Of a stretch of 64,000 nt of DNA, positions 50,117 through 59,398 are shown one piece after another. The DNA comes from Clostridia bacterium (GTDB taxonomy: Bacteria > Bacillota > Peptococcia > DRI-13 > UBA5745): positions 1 to 64,000 of the forward strand of contig JAHDMJ010000025.1 of the NCBI GenBank assembly GCA_018436095.1, written 5' to 3'. Under the pieces are notes generated by a model, which was given only the letters and a program-made list of their open reading frames with translations, was not told the origin of the DNA and made no database searches. Position numbers and translations under genes: made by a program. The stretch's first letter is position 1. Every line of letters begins with the position of its first letter.

Positions 50117-51162
50117 GGCCGCCAGGTCTGTTGCATTTCCCTGGCTTTGCGGTTAACTATATCAAGAAACATCAAGGGACCGCCGCCGGTATGGATAAAT
50201 AGGACATTTGCGTCCTGGGGGATGAAGCCTTTGCCAGCCATATCCAGATAGCCGGCCATGGTTTTACCCGTATATACCGGGTCTAAAAATATGGCCTCTG
50301 TCTGAGCCAGCAATTTTATGGCCTGCCAGCATTCGTCTGTAGGGATGCCATAGCCCTGGCCAACGTAGGAGGAATCCATGATAAAATCACTGCCGCCTAT
50401 TCGGTAAGGATAGCCCAACTCTGCCGCATCCTTGTTGAATTCCTCCACAACCAGCGCCGTGACCTCTTCGGCGGAGCGGGAAGCGGATATACCGATAACC
50501 TTAGCCGGCAGCCCATAGACCTTAGTGCCCAGAAGCAGCCCGGCCAAGGTGCCGCCCATGCCGGCAGTTACGATGATATAGTCGATTTTTTCGCCCAGAG
50601 CGGCCATTTGCTCCTTGATTTCCGCTGCTGCCGCACAATAGCTGGCCGTACCCTGGAGGGAACGGCCTCCCCTGGGGATAATGAAGGGCTTCTTGCCTTG
50701 AGCGATGAGGGAGCGGCAGAGCTCTTCTATTTTTTTGTCGCCGGCCCTGAGACGGGCTTTGGCCAGGTTCTCCCCCTCTGCCGGCTGCACAGGATCGATG
50801 TAAACAAAATTTGTGCCCAGCCAAGACTGCAAAGTGGCGTTGCCCTCCAAATGACCTTTTTCTTCCTCGGTAATCACCAGGTAATAATCAAAGCCCTCTT
50901 TGGCGCAGGCGGCGGCGGCCAAACGGCCGTGATTGGTCTGGGAGTCGCCGGAGGTGATGACGGTATCGGCCCCCTCTTTTTTGGCCTGCCCCAGCAGATA
51001 TTCCAGCATTCTCGTTTTATTGCCGCCGTAAGCCAGGCCGGTCAGGTCATCCCTTTTCATAAATAAACGGGGGCCGCCGATGATGCTTCTCAACTTTTTC
51101 AGCTCGTCGATAGGAGTAGGCAGATTTGCCAATTTGACTTTGGGCAGATTCTCCACAGCCAT
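50113..51162 (-). CDS. D-cysteine desulfhydrase / L-cysteate sulfo-lyase (CuyA)-type PLP lyase
   Basis: A 349-aa fold-type II PLP enzyme of the ACC deaminase/D-cysteine desulfhydrase family. PLP lysine K49 is in GGNKTR, and the family loop reads SGDSQTNHGR; the C-terminal part has DPVYTGK and HTGG. The family contains D-cysteine desulfhydrase and CuyA, which frees sulfite from L-cysteate. It is the last gene of the unit with the SuyAB-like pair, where CuyA would fit, but D-cysteine is the plainer choice. GGAGG precedes the ATG. Confidence 0.8.
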   Translation of the reverse strand: MAVENLPKVKLANLPTPIDELKKLRSIIGGPRLFMKRDDLTGLAYGGNKTRMLEYLLGQAKKEGADTVITSGDSQTNHGRLAAAACAKEGFDYYLVITEEEKGHLEGNATLQSWLGTNFVYIDPVQPAEGENLAKARLRAGDKKIEELCRSLIAQGKKPFIIPRGGRSLQGTASYCAAAAEIKEQMAALGEKIDYIIVTAGMGGTLAGLLLGTKVYGLPAKVIGISASRSAEEVTALVVEEFNKDAAELGYPYRIGGSDFIMDSSYVGQGYGIPTDECWQAIKLLAQTEAIFLDPVYTGKTMAGYLDMAGKGFIPQDANVLFIHTGGGPLMFLDIVNRKAREMQQTWRP

Positions 51163-51204
51163 TACAATTCCTCCGCTATGTCCTTCTCGTATTTTACAGG
51201 CTGG

Positions 51205-52383
51205 CTAAATAACCGGCCCCAGCATGTGAATATCAATGGAGCTAAAATATTGGATAGCCTCGTTTTTAGTCATCTCTCCCGAGAGAACCCTCAGCATTTT
51301 CTGAAAGGCCTCCTCTCCTACTTCCTCGATGGTTTTTTCACCGGTAATGATCAGACCGGCATTAATATCCATATCCTCGCTCATATGGGCATAGGTGTGG
51401 GGATTGCCGCAGATCTTGATGACCGGCATACTGGGAAAACCTTGAGGGGCGCCCCGGCCTGTGGAAAACATCATAAACTGAGCGCCGCTGCAGGCCATGC
51501 CGGTGAGAATCTCCGGCTCCCGGCCCGGTGTATCTTTGATCCACAAGCCTTTTTCTGTAGTGACAGCTTGAGGATAATCCAAAACCCCCTGAATAGGACG
51601 GGAGCCGGATTTCATAATGGCCCCCAAGCTCTTTTCTTCAATGGAGGATAATCCGCCGGCAATATTGCCGGGGGTAGGCTGGCCCTTGCGCATATCGCAG
51701 CCCAGGCTTTTGGCCCGCTTCTCCATTTCATCTACAATTTGCAGGATCTTTTCGCCCACCTGGGGGTTAGCTCCCCGCCGGGCCAGCAGGTGCTCGCCGC
51801 CGATGAATTCGGTGGTTTCGCCAAAAATCACCGTGGCGCCTAAATCCACCAGCTTGTCGGCCACATAGCCGATGACACAGTTGGAAGCCATGCCGCTGGT
51901 GGCGTCGGAACCGCCGCATTTGATGGCCATGACCGCCTTGCTGATGGGACAGCGAGTTCTTTGACAGCTGCTGGCCTCGATTACCAGCCGGCGGGCAAAA
52001 TCCGTGCCGGCCTGGATGGCCTTGGAAACGCCGCCTAGCTCTTGGATACGAATGATTTCTACATGCTTGCCGGTGGCGGCAACTTCCTCCACCAGCCGGG
52101 CGTGATCCGTACCCTCGCAGCCCAGGCTGACTACCAGGACATTGGCCACGTTAGGACTCTTACCGATGCTGATCAGGGTTTCTGTTACCCGGTCCAAATC
52201 GGGAGGCAACTGGCAACAGCCCTGGTGGTGAAGATAAGTTACCGTACCCTGTACCTGGCGGCAAATAGCCAGAGCTACGTCATTGGCGCAGGTGACGCTA
52301 GGGATGACGGCGGTAAAGTTACGGGCTCCCGCCTTGCCGTCAGGGCGGAGGTAGCCCATAAATTCAGGAATCGTTGCAGCCAT
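51205..52383 (-). CDS. UxaA-family lyase, large subunit (altronate dehydratase / SuyB type)
   Basis: A 392-aa catalytic subunit of the UxaA/GarD family of iron-dependent lyases acting on 2-hydroxy acids. CGGSDATSGMASN and GETTEFIGGEHLL are hallmarks. The protein lacks the N-terminal SAF domain, which is on the separate gene just before it; (R)-sulfolactate sulfo-lyase SuyAB has this split form and a large subunit of this size, as do some altronate/galactarate-type enzymes. AAGGAG lies in the end of the small-subunit gene, and the ATG overlaps its stop by one base. Substrate not decided. Confidence 0.82.
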   Translation of the reverse strand: MAATIPEFMGYLRPDGKAGARNFTAVIPSVTCANDVALAICRQVQGTVTYLHHQGCCQLPPDLDRVTETLISIGKSPNVANVLVVSLGCEGTDHARLVEEVAATGKHVEIIRIQELGGVSKAIQAGTDFARRLVIEASSCQRTRCPISKAVMAIKCGGSDATSGMASNCVIGYVADKLVDLGATVIFGETTEFIGGEHLLARRGANPQVGEKILQIVDEMEKRAKSLGCDMRKGQPTPGNIAGGLSSIEEKSLGAIMKSGSRPIQGVLDYPQAVTTEKGLWIKDTPGREPEILTGMACSGAQFMMFSTGRGAPQGFPSMPVIKICGNPHTYAHMSEDMDINAGLIITGEKTIEEVGEEAFQKMLRVLSGEMTKNEAIQYFSSIDIHMLGPVI

Positions 52384-52691
52384 CAGTTATTCTCCTTCCA
52401 GTCGCCCCGTCCCCGCTTGCTGTCAAGATTGTGGACATGGACGTATTCACCCTTGCTGATTTGCCGGGCAGCCATACCGATGGCTTCACCGTATTTAATG
52501 ACATCTTGGTTTGGAGGAATCGCCGTCAGGGCAATTTTATGACCGTAAGGGATATCCCCTAAAACGGTGATGATCCAACTCTGTCCTTTTTTGTCCCGCA
52601 CCTCCACTTCCTGGCCTTTGCTGACGCCTTCTGCAAAAACCGTAGCCACATTATCCAGATCGTTTACCTTCAAGGCAATATTGAGAGCCAT
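52383..52691 (-). CDS. UxaA-family lyase, small SAF-domain subunit (SuyA type)
   Basis: A 102-aa protein of the SAF domain type (ALKVNDLDNVATVF, GDIPYGHKIAL, IKYGEAIG, KGEYVHVHNL), which corresponds to the N-terminal domain of altronate dehydratase and to SuyA. It pairs with the large subunit encoded right behind it. AAGGAGAGG precedes the ATG. It follows the LarA-type gene by 30 bp. Confidence 0.85.
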   Translation of the reverse strand: MALNIALKVNDLDNVATVFAEGVSKGQEVEVRDKKGQSWIITVLGDIPYGHKIALTAIPPNQDVIKYGEAIGMAARQISKGEYVHVHNLDSKRGRGDWKENN

Positions 52692-52721
52692 GGTTTCCTC
52701 TCCTTCTTTTATTACGGTTAT

Positions 52722-54002
52722 TTATTGGGGATTGGCGATTAAAACGCTGACGCCGTCGGGGATCACAACTACGGCAGCCTTTTTACCTTTCAGACCATAA
52801 GCAATAGTTAAGGCTTCATCAAGGTCTTGGGCCGGAATCATATTGGCGCTTCTGATTTCCTCGGAGCTTAAGCCTGCAGTAACTAAAATGACCTGATGTT
52901 TTTTGAGGATACGGGCATAAATCTGGGGACACCACTGTTCGGGAATGGTTTCCTTAGGGGGAATTTTTGCCAGATATTCGTCGATGGCTGCCGGCGTCCC
53001 CAGTTTGATCAGCCGTTCAAAGTGGCTGCCGCCCATGCCGTCGGCACAGCCGCAGCACATAATAATTATGCCGTCCTCACCGGCACAGGCTTCAGCGGTG
53101 GCCACCGCCTTAGGGCTCTGATAAAGGTTTTGGTCCAAAGGATAGCCGCCGTTGCCGGTAATCACGATATCACCGGTGACGGCAGGATATTGGGAAAGGC
53201 TGCGGACGAAGGCCACTCCTTCGGCATGAGCCTCTTCCAAATCCCCGGCAAAGGCGGCGATGATTTTTTTCTCGCTGTCCAGAGCTACATTGAGAATAAA
53301 AGCGGTATGAACCCGGCGGGCCGCCACTATCATATCCTGATGAATGGGATTGTTTTCTAAAATACCTGTTTGGGAATAGGGGCTGGCAATAGCTTTATAG
53401 CTATGATTTTCGTTTACCGTTTCCTGGCTGCAGATCCCCGGCAGAATGCTTTTGCGGCCGCCGGAAAAGCCGGCAAAGAAGTGAGGCTCAATAAAGCCTT
53501 CGGCAATCAGCAGGTCGCAATCCACCGCCAGCCGGTTGACCAAAAAGCCGGCGCCGGAGGGCAGAATACCCATATCCACAAACTGGCTGGGATCAAAGGC
53601 GTCGTTGATGGCGATTTTCTCATGATCCACAATCTGATCGCCGAACATCTGCCGTTGTTCTTCTGCCGTAGTGGCCCGGTGGAGGCCCGTAGCGATCAAA
53701 ATAGTGATTTCCGCTGCCGGATTGCCCTTTCTGATTTCTGCCAGCAAGAGGGGCAGAGTAATTTTGCTGGGTACTGCCCGGGTGTGATCGCTGGTTATTA
53801 GAGTAATTTTCTTTTTTCCCCGGGCCAGTTCTTGCAGCCTCGGAGTACCAACAGGACTTTCCAAGGCAGCCAGAACCAATTGGTCCTGGCTGCTCTGGGA
53901 AGAAAACTCCTGGTGTTTAGCGGAGATTACGGCTTTTAAGTTTTCTTCCGCTACGTGTAAATCAAGAAAAGAAGTATGATAAGGAATTTTTATGGTTTTC
54001 AT
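52722..54002 (-). CDS. LarA-family nickel-pincer 2-hydroxy-acid racemase/epimerase
   Basis: A 426-aa protein of the lactate racemase (LarA) family. The four key residues fall at the same numbers as in L. plantarum LarA: H108 (GLHR), H174 (EPHFF), K184 (GGRK, cofactor attachment) and H200 (NENHSYK, nickel). It should need the nickel-pincer cofactor made by LarB, LarC and LarE, none of which is in the window. Members of this family act on various 2-hydroxy acids. Its place just before the split UxaA/SuyAB-type lyase suggests it sets the stereochemistry of the substrate of that lyase. GGGGG precedes the ATG. Confidence 0.87.
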   Translation of the reverse strand: MKTIKIPYHTSFLDLHVAEENLKAVISAKHQEFSSQSSQDQLVLAALESPVGTPRLQELARGKKKITLITSDHTRAVPSKITLPLLLAEIRKGNPAAEITILIATGLHRATTAEEQRQMFGDQIVDHEKIAINDAFDPSQFVDMGILPSGAGFLVNRLAVDCDLLIAEGFIEPHFFAGFSGGRKSILPGICSQETVNENHSYKAIASPYSQTGILENNPIHQDMIVAARRVHTAFILNVALDSEKKIIAAFAGDLEEAHAEGVAFVRSLSQYPAVTGDIVITGNGGYPLDQNLYQSPKAVATAEACAGEDGIIIMCCGCADGMGGSHFERLIKLGTPAAIDEYLAKIPPKETIPEQWCPQIYARILKKHQVILVTAGLSSEEIRSANMIPAQDLDEALTIAYGLKGKKAAVVVIPDGVSVLIANPQ

Positions 54003-54054
54003 GATGAACCCCCGGAATCATCTTAATATGGGTGAGCCTTTACTCTGCCGACGC

Positions 54055-55476
54055 TTACTCTGCCGCCGCTGTTGGAATGGGGCAGCCGGGCGGGATTTGC
54101 TCGCCGTTTTCATCCAGCTCGGGATAGAATTCCACTCCCTCTTTTTCCTCTTTGGTTTTTAGCAGCTCAAATTGAATGGTGACAACGGTTGCCAGCAGCA
54201 GCAGAACCAAATAATAGGAATGGCCCATAATGGTGAGAGGGGAAAGGGACGTTAAGGTTACGGCCAGCATGATCTGGCCGCCGTGGGGCAGGAAGCCCTG
54301 AACCACGCAGGACATGATATCCAACAAGGAGGCCAGCCGCTGGGGAGCTACGCCGAATTTTTTGGCAATGGGCTTGGTTAAGGGCGCTGCAATCAGGATG
54401 GCGATGGTGTTATTGGCCATACAGGCGTCCAGAATGCCGGTAATGCCCAGAATGGAGTATTGAGCGCCCTTGCGGCTTTTCACATTGCTGTTGAACAAAG
54501 TAGTCAGCCAGTGGGTGCCGCCCATATCCCGGACCAGGCCGGTGAGACCCCGCATCAGGATAGTGACGATGACGATGGAAAGCATGCCGCCGATACCGGA
54601 GGCTACGGATTTGGCGAAGGTGATGAAGGTCATGGAGCCGGTAAGGCCGCCGACCAGGCCGGCCAGGACGGTACCGCCGAACAAAACCACCAGCACATCG
54701 ACGCCGGCAATGGCGAGTATCAAAACGGCAAGATAAGGCACTACTTTGATCAGCTCAAAAGGAAAGGGCCCTTCCAGTTGAGCGCCGGCGCCGCCGACAA
54801 AGGTATAGACAACCATGGCTAAAAGGGCTGCCGGCAAAGCGATTAGCAGATTCATCCGGAATTTGTCCTTCATTGCGCAGCCGGCGCCCCGGGTGGCGGC
54901 AATAGTGGTATCGGAGATAACGGACAGATTGTCGCCGAACATGCCGCCGCCCACAACTGCCGAGATACAGATGGCCATATTCAGGCCGGTAATCTCGGAT
55001 AAACCTACGGCAATGGGGCCGATGGCGGCAATGGTACCCATGGAGGTGCCCATTGCTGTGGCAACGAAGGAAGAAATCAAAAATATGCCGGGCAGGATAA
55101 AGCGGCTGGGTATGTAGGTAAGGCCCAGATTAACGGTAGAGGTCACGCCGCCCATTTCTTTGGCCACACCGGCAAAGGCGCCGGCCAATATGAAGATCAG
55201 AACCATCAGCATAACGCCGGGATCGCCGCAGGCTGCAGAAAAGCTGTCGGTTTTCACGGAGAAGCTTCTTTTGCCCATGAGAAGACCCACAAGAACACCG
55301 CCCATCAGGGCCGTTTCCCGGGGAACTTGCTTAAAGGGCTCTGCCATACCCATAGCAGTAAAAATTAAACCGGCGCCTACATAGAGGCCCAAAAAGACAA
55401 GGAGAGGCAAGAAGGCTAACCCGCCCAGATTTTTTTCTTCAGTGATAAGAGGCTTAATTTTTTTATCGTCGCTCAT
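54055..55476 (-). CDS. NhaC-family sodium-coupled transporter, copy 2
   Basis: A 473-aa membrane protein closely related to the copy at 30300: SVISDTTIAATRG and MKDKFRMN occur in both. A C-terminal acidic/proline tail of about 20 residues is extra. AAAGGAG lies before the ATG at 55476; the longer frame is less likely. It stands between a Cys/Met-type lyase and the LarA gene. By analogy with the first copy it may import a sulfur-containing amino or hydroxy acid. Confidence 0.87.
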   Translation of the reverse strand: MSDDKKIKPLITEEKNLGGLAFLPLLVFLGLYVGAGLIFTAMGMAEPFKQVPRETALMGGVLVGLLMGKRSFSVKTDSFSAACGDPGVMLMVLIFILAGAFAGVAKEMGGVTSTVNLGLTYIPSRFILPGIFLISSFVATAMGTSMGTIAAIGPIAVGLSEITGLNMAICISAVVGGGMFGDNLSVISDTTIAATRGAGCAMKDKFRMNLLIALPAALLAMVVYTFVGGAGAQLEGPFPFELIKVVPYLAVLILAIAGVDVLVVLFGGTVLAGLVGGLTGSMTFITFAKSVASGIGGMLSIVIVTILMRGLTGLVRDMGGTHWLTTLFNSNVKSRKGAQYSILGITGILDACMANNTIAILIAAPLTKPIAKKFGVAPQRLASLLDIMSCVVQGFLPHGGQIMLAVTLTSLSPLTIMGHSYYLVLLLLATVVTIQFELLKTKEEKEGVEFYPELDENGEQIPPGCPIPTAAAE

Positions 55477-55550
55477 ATTTGACTCCTTTTCTCTTAATGA
55501 CAAAGGGGAGTAGTCTTATCGGCGAAAGGGTTGCATAGAGGCAAAAAGGG

Positions 55551-56765
55551 TTACATAGAGGCAAAAGCCCGGTCGAAATCGGCGATCAGGTCTTCCACAT
55601 TTTCCAGGCCTACGGACATCCGGATCAGGCCGTCGCTGATCGATGCGGCTTCCCTTGCTTCCTTGGGCACGCTGGCGTGGGTCATGCTGGCCGGATGCTG
55701 GATCAGGGTATCGGGATCGCCCAGGGATACGGCAATGCTGGGAATGGTCAGGGTGTTGAGCAGTTTGATTCCTGCATCATAGCTGGAAAGGCCATTGATA
55801 GCGTCCACTTCAAAGGCCACCATGCCGGTATAGTAACCGTTCATCTGCTCCTTGGCTAATTCATGTTGGGGATGACCGGCCAGACCGGGATAGTAAACTT
55901 TCTTGATATACTTATTGCCGGCCAGATATTGGGCAAAGGCCATGGCATTATTGCAGTGCTGGCGTACTCTTAAAGAAAGGGTTTTCATGCCCCGCAGCAC
56001 CAGGAAAGAGCTATGGGGAGAAGGGGGTGTGCCGCAGATCTTAGTCACGCCGTTGCCCCTGACCAGGGCAATATCTGCTTTGCTGCCCACTACCAGGCCC
56101 CCCAGCACATCGCCGTGGCCGTTCAGATATTTGGTGACCGAATGAACCACCAGATCTGCCCCTAATTTGAGGGGGAATTGGAGGGGCGGCGGTGCAAAGG
56201 TGTTGTCCACCACCAGCTTGATCCCCTTAGCCCTAGTGATTGCCGCCATTTTTTTAATGTCCGTTACCACCATCAGGGGATTGGTGGGAGTCTCGAAATA
56301 GAGCAGCTTAGTATTAGGCTTGATGGCCGCTTCCACAGCGGCGGCGTCGCTGGTATCCACAAAGCTTGCGTCAATGCCGAATTGGGCCAGATTAGTGCGC
56401 ATAACCACAGAGGTGCCGCCATAGACGCAATCACCGCAAACCACATGATCGCCGGTCTTGAGAAAAGCCACCATAACGGCGCCGATAGCGCCCATGCCGG
56501 AGGCGGTGGCTACAGCATCCTCTCCGCCTTCCAGGGCAGCGATTTTCATTTCCAGGGCCCGGTTGGTGGGATTGCCGCTGCGGGAATAGACAAAGCCGGG
56601 AATGGTTTTGGCAAACTTGCCCTGGCCTTCCTCCACGGTTTCAAAACAAAAGGTGGAGGTCTGATAGATGGGGGTGGCCAAGGCGCCGCTTTCTTTGTCG
56701 GGGCTTTGGCCCGCATGAATCATCAGAGTTTCAAAGCCTACATTGGTAAGATCAATTTTGCTCAT
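55551..56765 (-). CDS. Cys/Met-metabolism PLP lyase (paralog C)
   Basis: A 404-aa PLP enzyme, closest in the window to paralog B (KICGTPPSPHSS compared with KICGTPLAPFNA). PLP lysine is in SVTKY. The cysteine of methionine gamma-lyase (YGCT) is a glycine here (YGGT), and the Lys-Asp pair is missing, so methionine is less likely to be its best substrate; cystathionine, homocysteine, or O-acyl-homoserine type substrates are options. It is the first gene of the unit and divergent from the LysR gene. Confidence 0.82.
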   Translation of the reverse strand: MSKIDLTNVGFETLMIHAGQSPDKESGALATPIYQTSTFCFETVEEGQGKFAKTIPGFVYSRSGNPTNRALEMKIAALEGGEDAVATASGMGAIGAVMVAFLKTGDHVVCGDCVYGGTSVVMRTNLAQFGIDASFVDTSDAAAVEAAIKPNTKLLYFETPTNPLMVVTDIKKMAAITRAKGIKLVVDNTFAPPPLQFPLKLGADLVVHSVTKYLNGHGDVLGGLVVGSKADIALVRGNGVTKICGTPPSPHSSFLVLRGMKTLSLRVRQHCNNAMAFAQYLAGNKYIKKVYYPGLAGHPQHELAKEQMNGYYTGMVAFEVDAINGLSSYDAGIKLLNTLTIPSIAVSLGDPDTLIQHPASMTHASVPKEAREAASISDGLIRMSVGLENVEDLIADFDRAFASM

Positions 56766-56832
56766 AAGGGAATATCCCTCCTTTTTGGAATTTAGGACGG
56801 CCTATGGCTTCGGGACTGTCCATTCTTATGTT

Positions 56833-56901
56833 AATATAGCAAATTGGCCAACTATATAGAATTATGAAAAAACTATACTTTACCATAGGAAAAACATATG
56901 T
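56833..56901 (-). promoter_or_regulatory. Divergent control region: extended -10 and LysR-type box
   Basis: For the minus-strand operon an extended -10, TGCTATATT (TATATT at 56833-56838), is seen. An inverted repeat TATAG-N13-CTATA (56855-56877) of the LysR type covers its -35 region, and a palindrome ACATATGT lies at 56894-56901. This fits activation by the neighbouring LysR protein. Confidence 0.5.
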
Positions 56902-56984
56902 CTTATTTCTATAAAAATGATGTAATATAATAAGATACAGTATAATAAATAGTAGATTGAAAATCTAAAATAAGGGGGCTTACT

Positions 56985-57902
56985 ATGACTTTGCAGCAAA
57001 TACGTTACGTTCTTGCTATCTTAAAATATGGCTCAATAAGCAAGGCTGCCCAAGAGATATGTATTGCCCAGCCTCATTTGAGCAGTACCTTGAAAGACTT
57101 GGAAAAGGAACTGGGCATAACGATCTTCTCCAGAACCAGAAAAGGCGTGGAGCTGACTGCCGAAGGCAAGGAATTCCTGAGCTTTGCCAAACCTCTTTTG
57201 GCCCAGGAAGAAAAAATCCTGGAGCTTTACTCCAGGAATACTCTTAAGCCTGCCTTTAATTTCTCGCTGTCAACTCAGCGATATCCTTTTGTCATCAAGG
57301 CTTTTTTTGAGCTTTTTCATTGCTATGCCCCGGGACAATACGAAATTCATCTCCGGGAAGTCAATATGCGCAATGTGATTAATGATGTATTCAACGGCAA
57401 AAGCGATATAGGAATAATTTTTCTTTCCAATACCACGGAAGGCTTTATGCGCAGGTATTTGGCAGCTAAAGGTTTGGAATTTCATTTGATTAAGGAAATT
57501 ACGCCTTGCGTTTTCTTTAAAAAGGATCATCCCATGGCGGGCAAGGCGGCGGTGACTTTAGAAGAGATGAGTCAATTTCCTTTTGCCTCTTTTGAATCGG
57601 AAACCTCGGCTTCTCCGGAATTTTCAGAGGAAGTATTTTTCTATAATTTCTCTACAGCCAAAAAGAATTTTATTGTGGTGGACAGGGCTACTATGATCAA
57701 TGTCCTCACCCATACGGAAGCCTTTTCCATAGGAACCGGCATACTGACGTCGGGTTTTGCCGGCCCGGAACTGGTAAGCCGGCCCATTAAAGGCCATGAG
57801 AAGGAAATTAAATTAGGCTGGATCCACCATATGGATTGCAGCCCAAATGAAGTCTTCTGTGAATTCATTGAAAAAGTAGAGGCGGTTCTTGAAAAATGTT
57901 AA
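56985..57902 (+). CDS. LysR-family regulator
   Basis: A 305-aa LysR protein: winged helix-turn-helix in 1-60 (GSISKAAQEICIAQPHLSSTLKDLEKELG) and an effector domain from about 90. AAGGGGG precedes the ATG. It is divergent from the PLP-lyase/NhaC/LarA/UxaA-type operon, the usual position for a LysR protein that controls its neighbour. The inducer is probably the imported substrate or an early product. Confidence 0.88.
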   Translation: MTLQQIRYVLAILKYGSISKAAQEICIAQPHLSSTLKDLEKELGITIFSRTRKGVELTAEGKEFLSFAKPLLAQEEKILELYSRNTLKPAFNFSLSTQRYPFVIKAFFELFHCYAPGQYEIHLREVNMRNVINDVFNGKSDIGIIFLSNTTEGFMRRYLAAKGLEFHLIKEITPCVFFKKDHPMAGKAAVTLEEMSQFPFASFESETSASPEFSEEVFFYNFSTAKKNFIVVDRATMINVLTHTEAFSIGTGILTSGFAGPELVSRPIKGHEKEIKLGWIHHMDCSPNEVFCEFIEKVEAVLEKC

Positions 57903-57904
57903 AA

Positions 57905-57930
57905 AGGCGGTTCCGGTTTTCTGAAACCGC
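57905..57930 (+). terminator. Short hairpin after LysR gene
   Basis: GGCGGTT (57905-57911) pairs with AACCGCC (57924-57930). It lies between two convergent genes and could serve both. Confidence 0.55.
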
Positions 57931-57938
57931 CCCTGCTT

Positions 57939-59378
57939 CTAAACCCGCAGTTTCTTGAATACCCAAGCGGTCAGTTCGCTGAGGGAAGGGTGAATAATCA
58001 TGGAATCATCAATGGGGGAATAGGTGCCGGTTTGGGGGCAATAGGAATCGCAGCCATTGCCGGTATTCATCAAATAAACGAAAGGCTGAAGCAAAACGGC
58101 AGCCTGGGGTCCTACGATATGGACGCCCAGGATTTTTTTGTTTTCACCGATGATCATTTTGACGAAGCCGTCGTCGTCATCGCCTTCTTCAAAGCCCATT
58201 GCGGCGCCGCCCACTACTTCGGAGTAATAATTTTTGGCGGTTTTATAAGGTATGGCCTGATCCTGCAGCTCTTTTTCCGTCATGCCCAAATGGGCCACCT
58301 GGGGATGGGTAAAGATGGTCCAGGGTACGGAATTATAATTGGCTTTTATCTTGTCTTCGGGATTAAAAAGGTTGTGGCTGAGAATCTTTGCCTCGGCATT
58401 GGCCTTATGGCGAAACTGGTACTTGCCGTTGATATCTCCTAAAGCCCAAATATTTTTTTGGGAGGTTTCCAAATATTCGTTGGTAACCACCCAGCCTTTT
58501 TTGTCTGCCTCCACTCCCGCCTTTTCCAAAGCCATGGTATCGGCGTTTGATTGAACGCCGGAGGCTAAAAGGATTTCTTCGGAGATGACCGTCCGCCGCT
58601 CCTTGGTCAGACGGTTTTCGGCAATAATCTCCTTAACGTTTCCCTGCTTGTTTATGGAGATAATATCGGTGTTTGTCAATATTTCCACGCCGTTTTTCGT
58701 CATCTGCCGGGCTACCAGTTGGGCAATTTCCGCCTCTTCCTTATTTAATATCCTGCCGGATCTGATGATCAGCGTTACTTTTGTACCGAAAGCTGAGAAA
58801 ATATGGGCAAATTCCATGCTGATAGCGCCGCCGCCGATGATTACCAGGCTATCCCAAGGTTTGGCCGGAAACTTTTCTCCAAAAAAGGTTTCCGAGGTGA
58901 TATAGCCCGCCTCCTCCAGGCCCGGAAAAGAAGGAATCTGGCTTCTGGCTCCGGCGCCGATAATAAATTTGCCGCCATAGATGATATCGGCGGGCCGTCC
59001 GTCATCATAGAGGACTTCCAGGCTGCCGGGGCTTAGAAAACGGCCTGTTCCTTTATACAAGGTAAGGTTGGGAATAGCCAGCAGATCCTTTTCGATGGTT
59101 TTATTGTAGTCAATCTGCTCCCACATCCGCCGGGATACGGCAGCCCAATCCAGCTTAGGCTGCTCTGCAATTATGCCTACTCTTTGGCAGCTCTCTATTT
59201 CCCGGATCAAATCTGCAGGATAGACCAGCATTTTTGAGGGAATACAGCCTCTATTAAGACAAGTGCCGCCAAGCTTGGAGTTCTCAATAACGGCACAGTT
59301 GAGACCCCGGCTGACCGCCTCCCTCATTACCATTAATCCGGCGCCGCTGCCGATAATGATCATATCGTATTTTGTCAT
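57939..59378 (-). CDS. Flavin disulfide oxidoreductase (dihydrolipoamide dehydrogenase-like)
   Basis: A 479-aa class I pyridine nucleotide-disulfide oxidoreductase. FAD motif GSGAGLMV (8-15), redox cysteines in GGTCLNRGCIPSK (about 37-49), NAD motif GGGAISMEFA and the second FAD motif ALGDI are present; HPSLSE near the end is the usual active-site His-Glu. No 2-oxo-acid dehydrogenase genes are near, so the partner could be a thiol other than lipoamide. GAGAGG precedes the ATG at 59378. It follows a VOC protein gene by 20 bp. Confidence 0.85.
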   Translation of the reverse strand: MTKYDMIIIGSGAGLMVMREAVSRGLNCAVIENSKLGGTCLNRGCIPSKMLVYPADLIREIESCQRVGIIAEQPKLDWAAVSRRMWEQIDYNKTIEKDLLAIPNLTLYKGTGRFLSPGSLEVLYDDGRPADIIYGGKFIIGAGARSQIPSFPGLEEAGYITSETFFGEKFPAKPWDSLVIIGGGAISMEFAHIFSAFGTKVTLIIRSGRILNKEEAEIAQLVARQMTKNGVEILTNTDIISINKQGNVKEIIAENRLTKERRTVISEEILLASGVQSNADTMALEKAGVEADKKGWVVTNEYLETSQKNIWALGDINGKYQFRHKANAEAKILSHNLFNPEDKIKANYNSVPWTIFTHPQVAHLGMTEKELQDQAIPYKTAKNYYSEVVGGAAMGFEEGDDDDGFVKMIIGENKKILGVHIVGPQAAVLLQPFVYLMNTGNGCDSYCPQTGTYSPIDDSMIIHPSLSELTAWVFKKLRV

Positions 59379-59398
59379 GGCATATCCTCTCATCAAGC

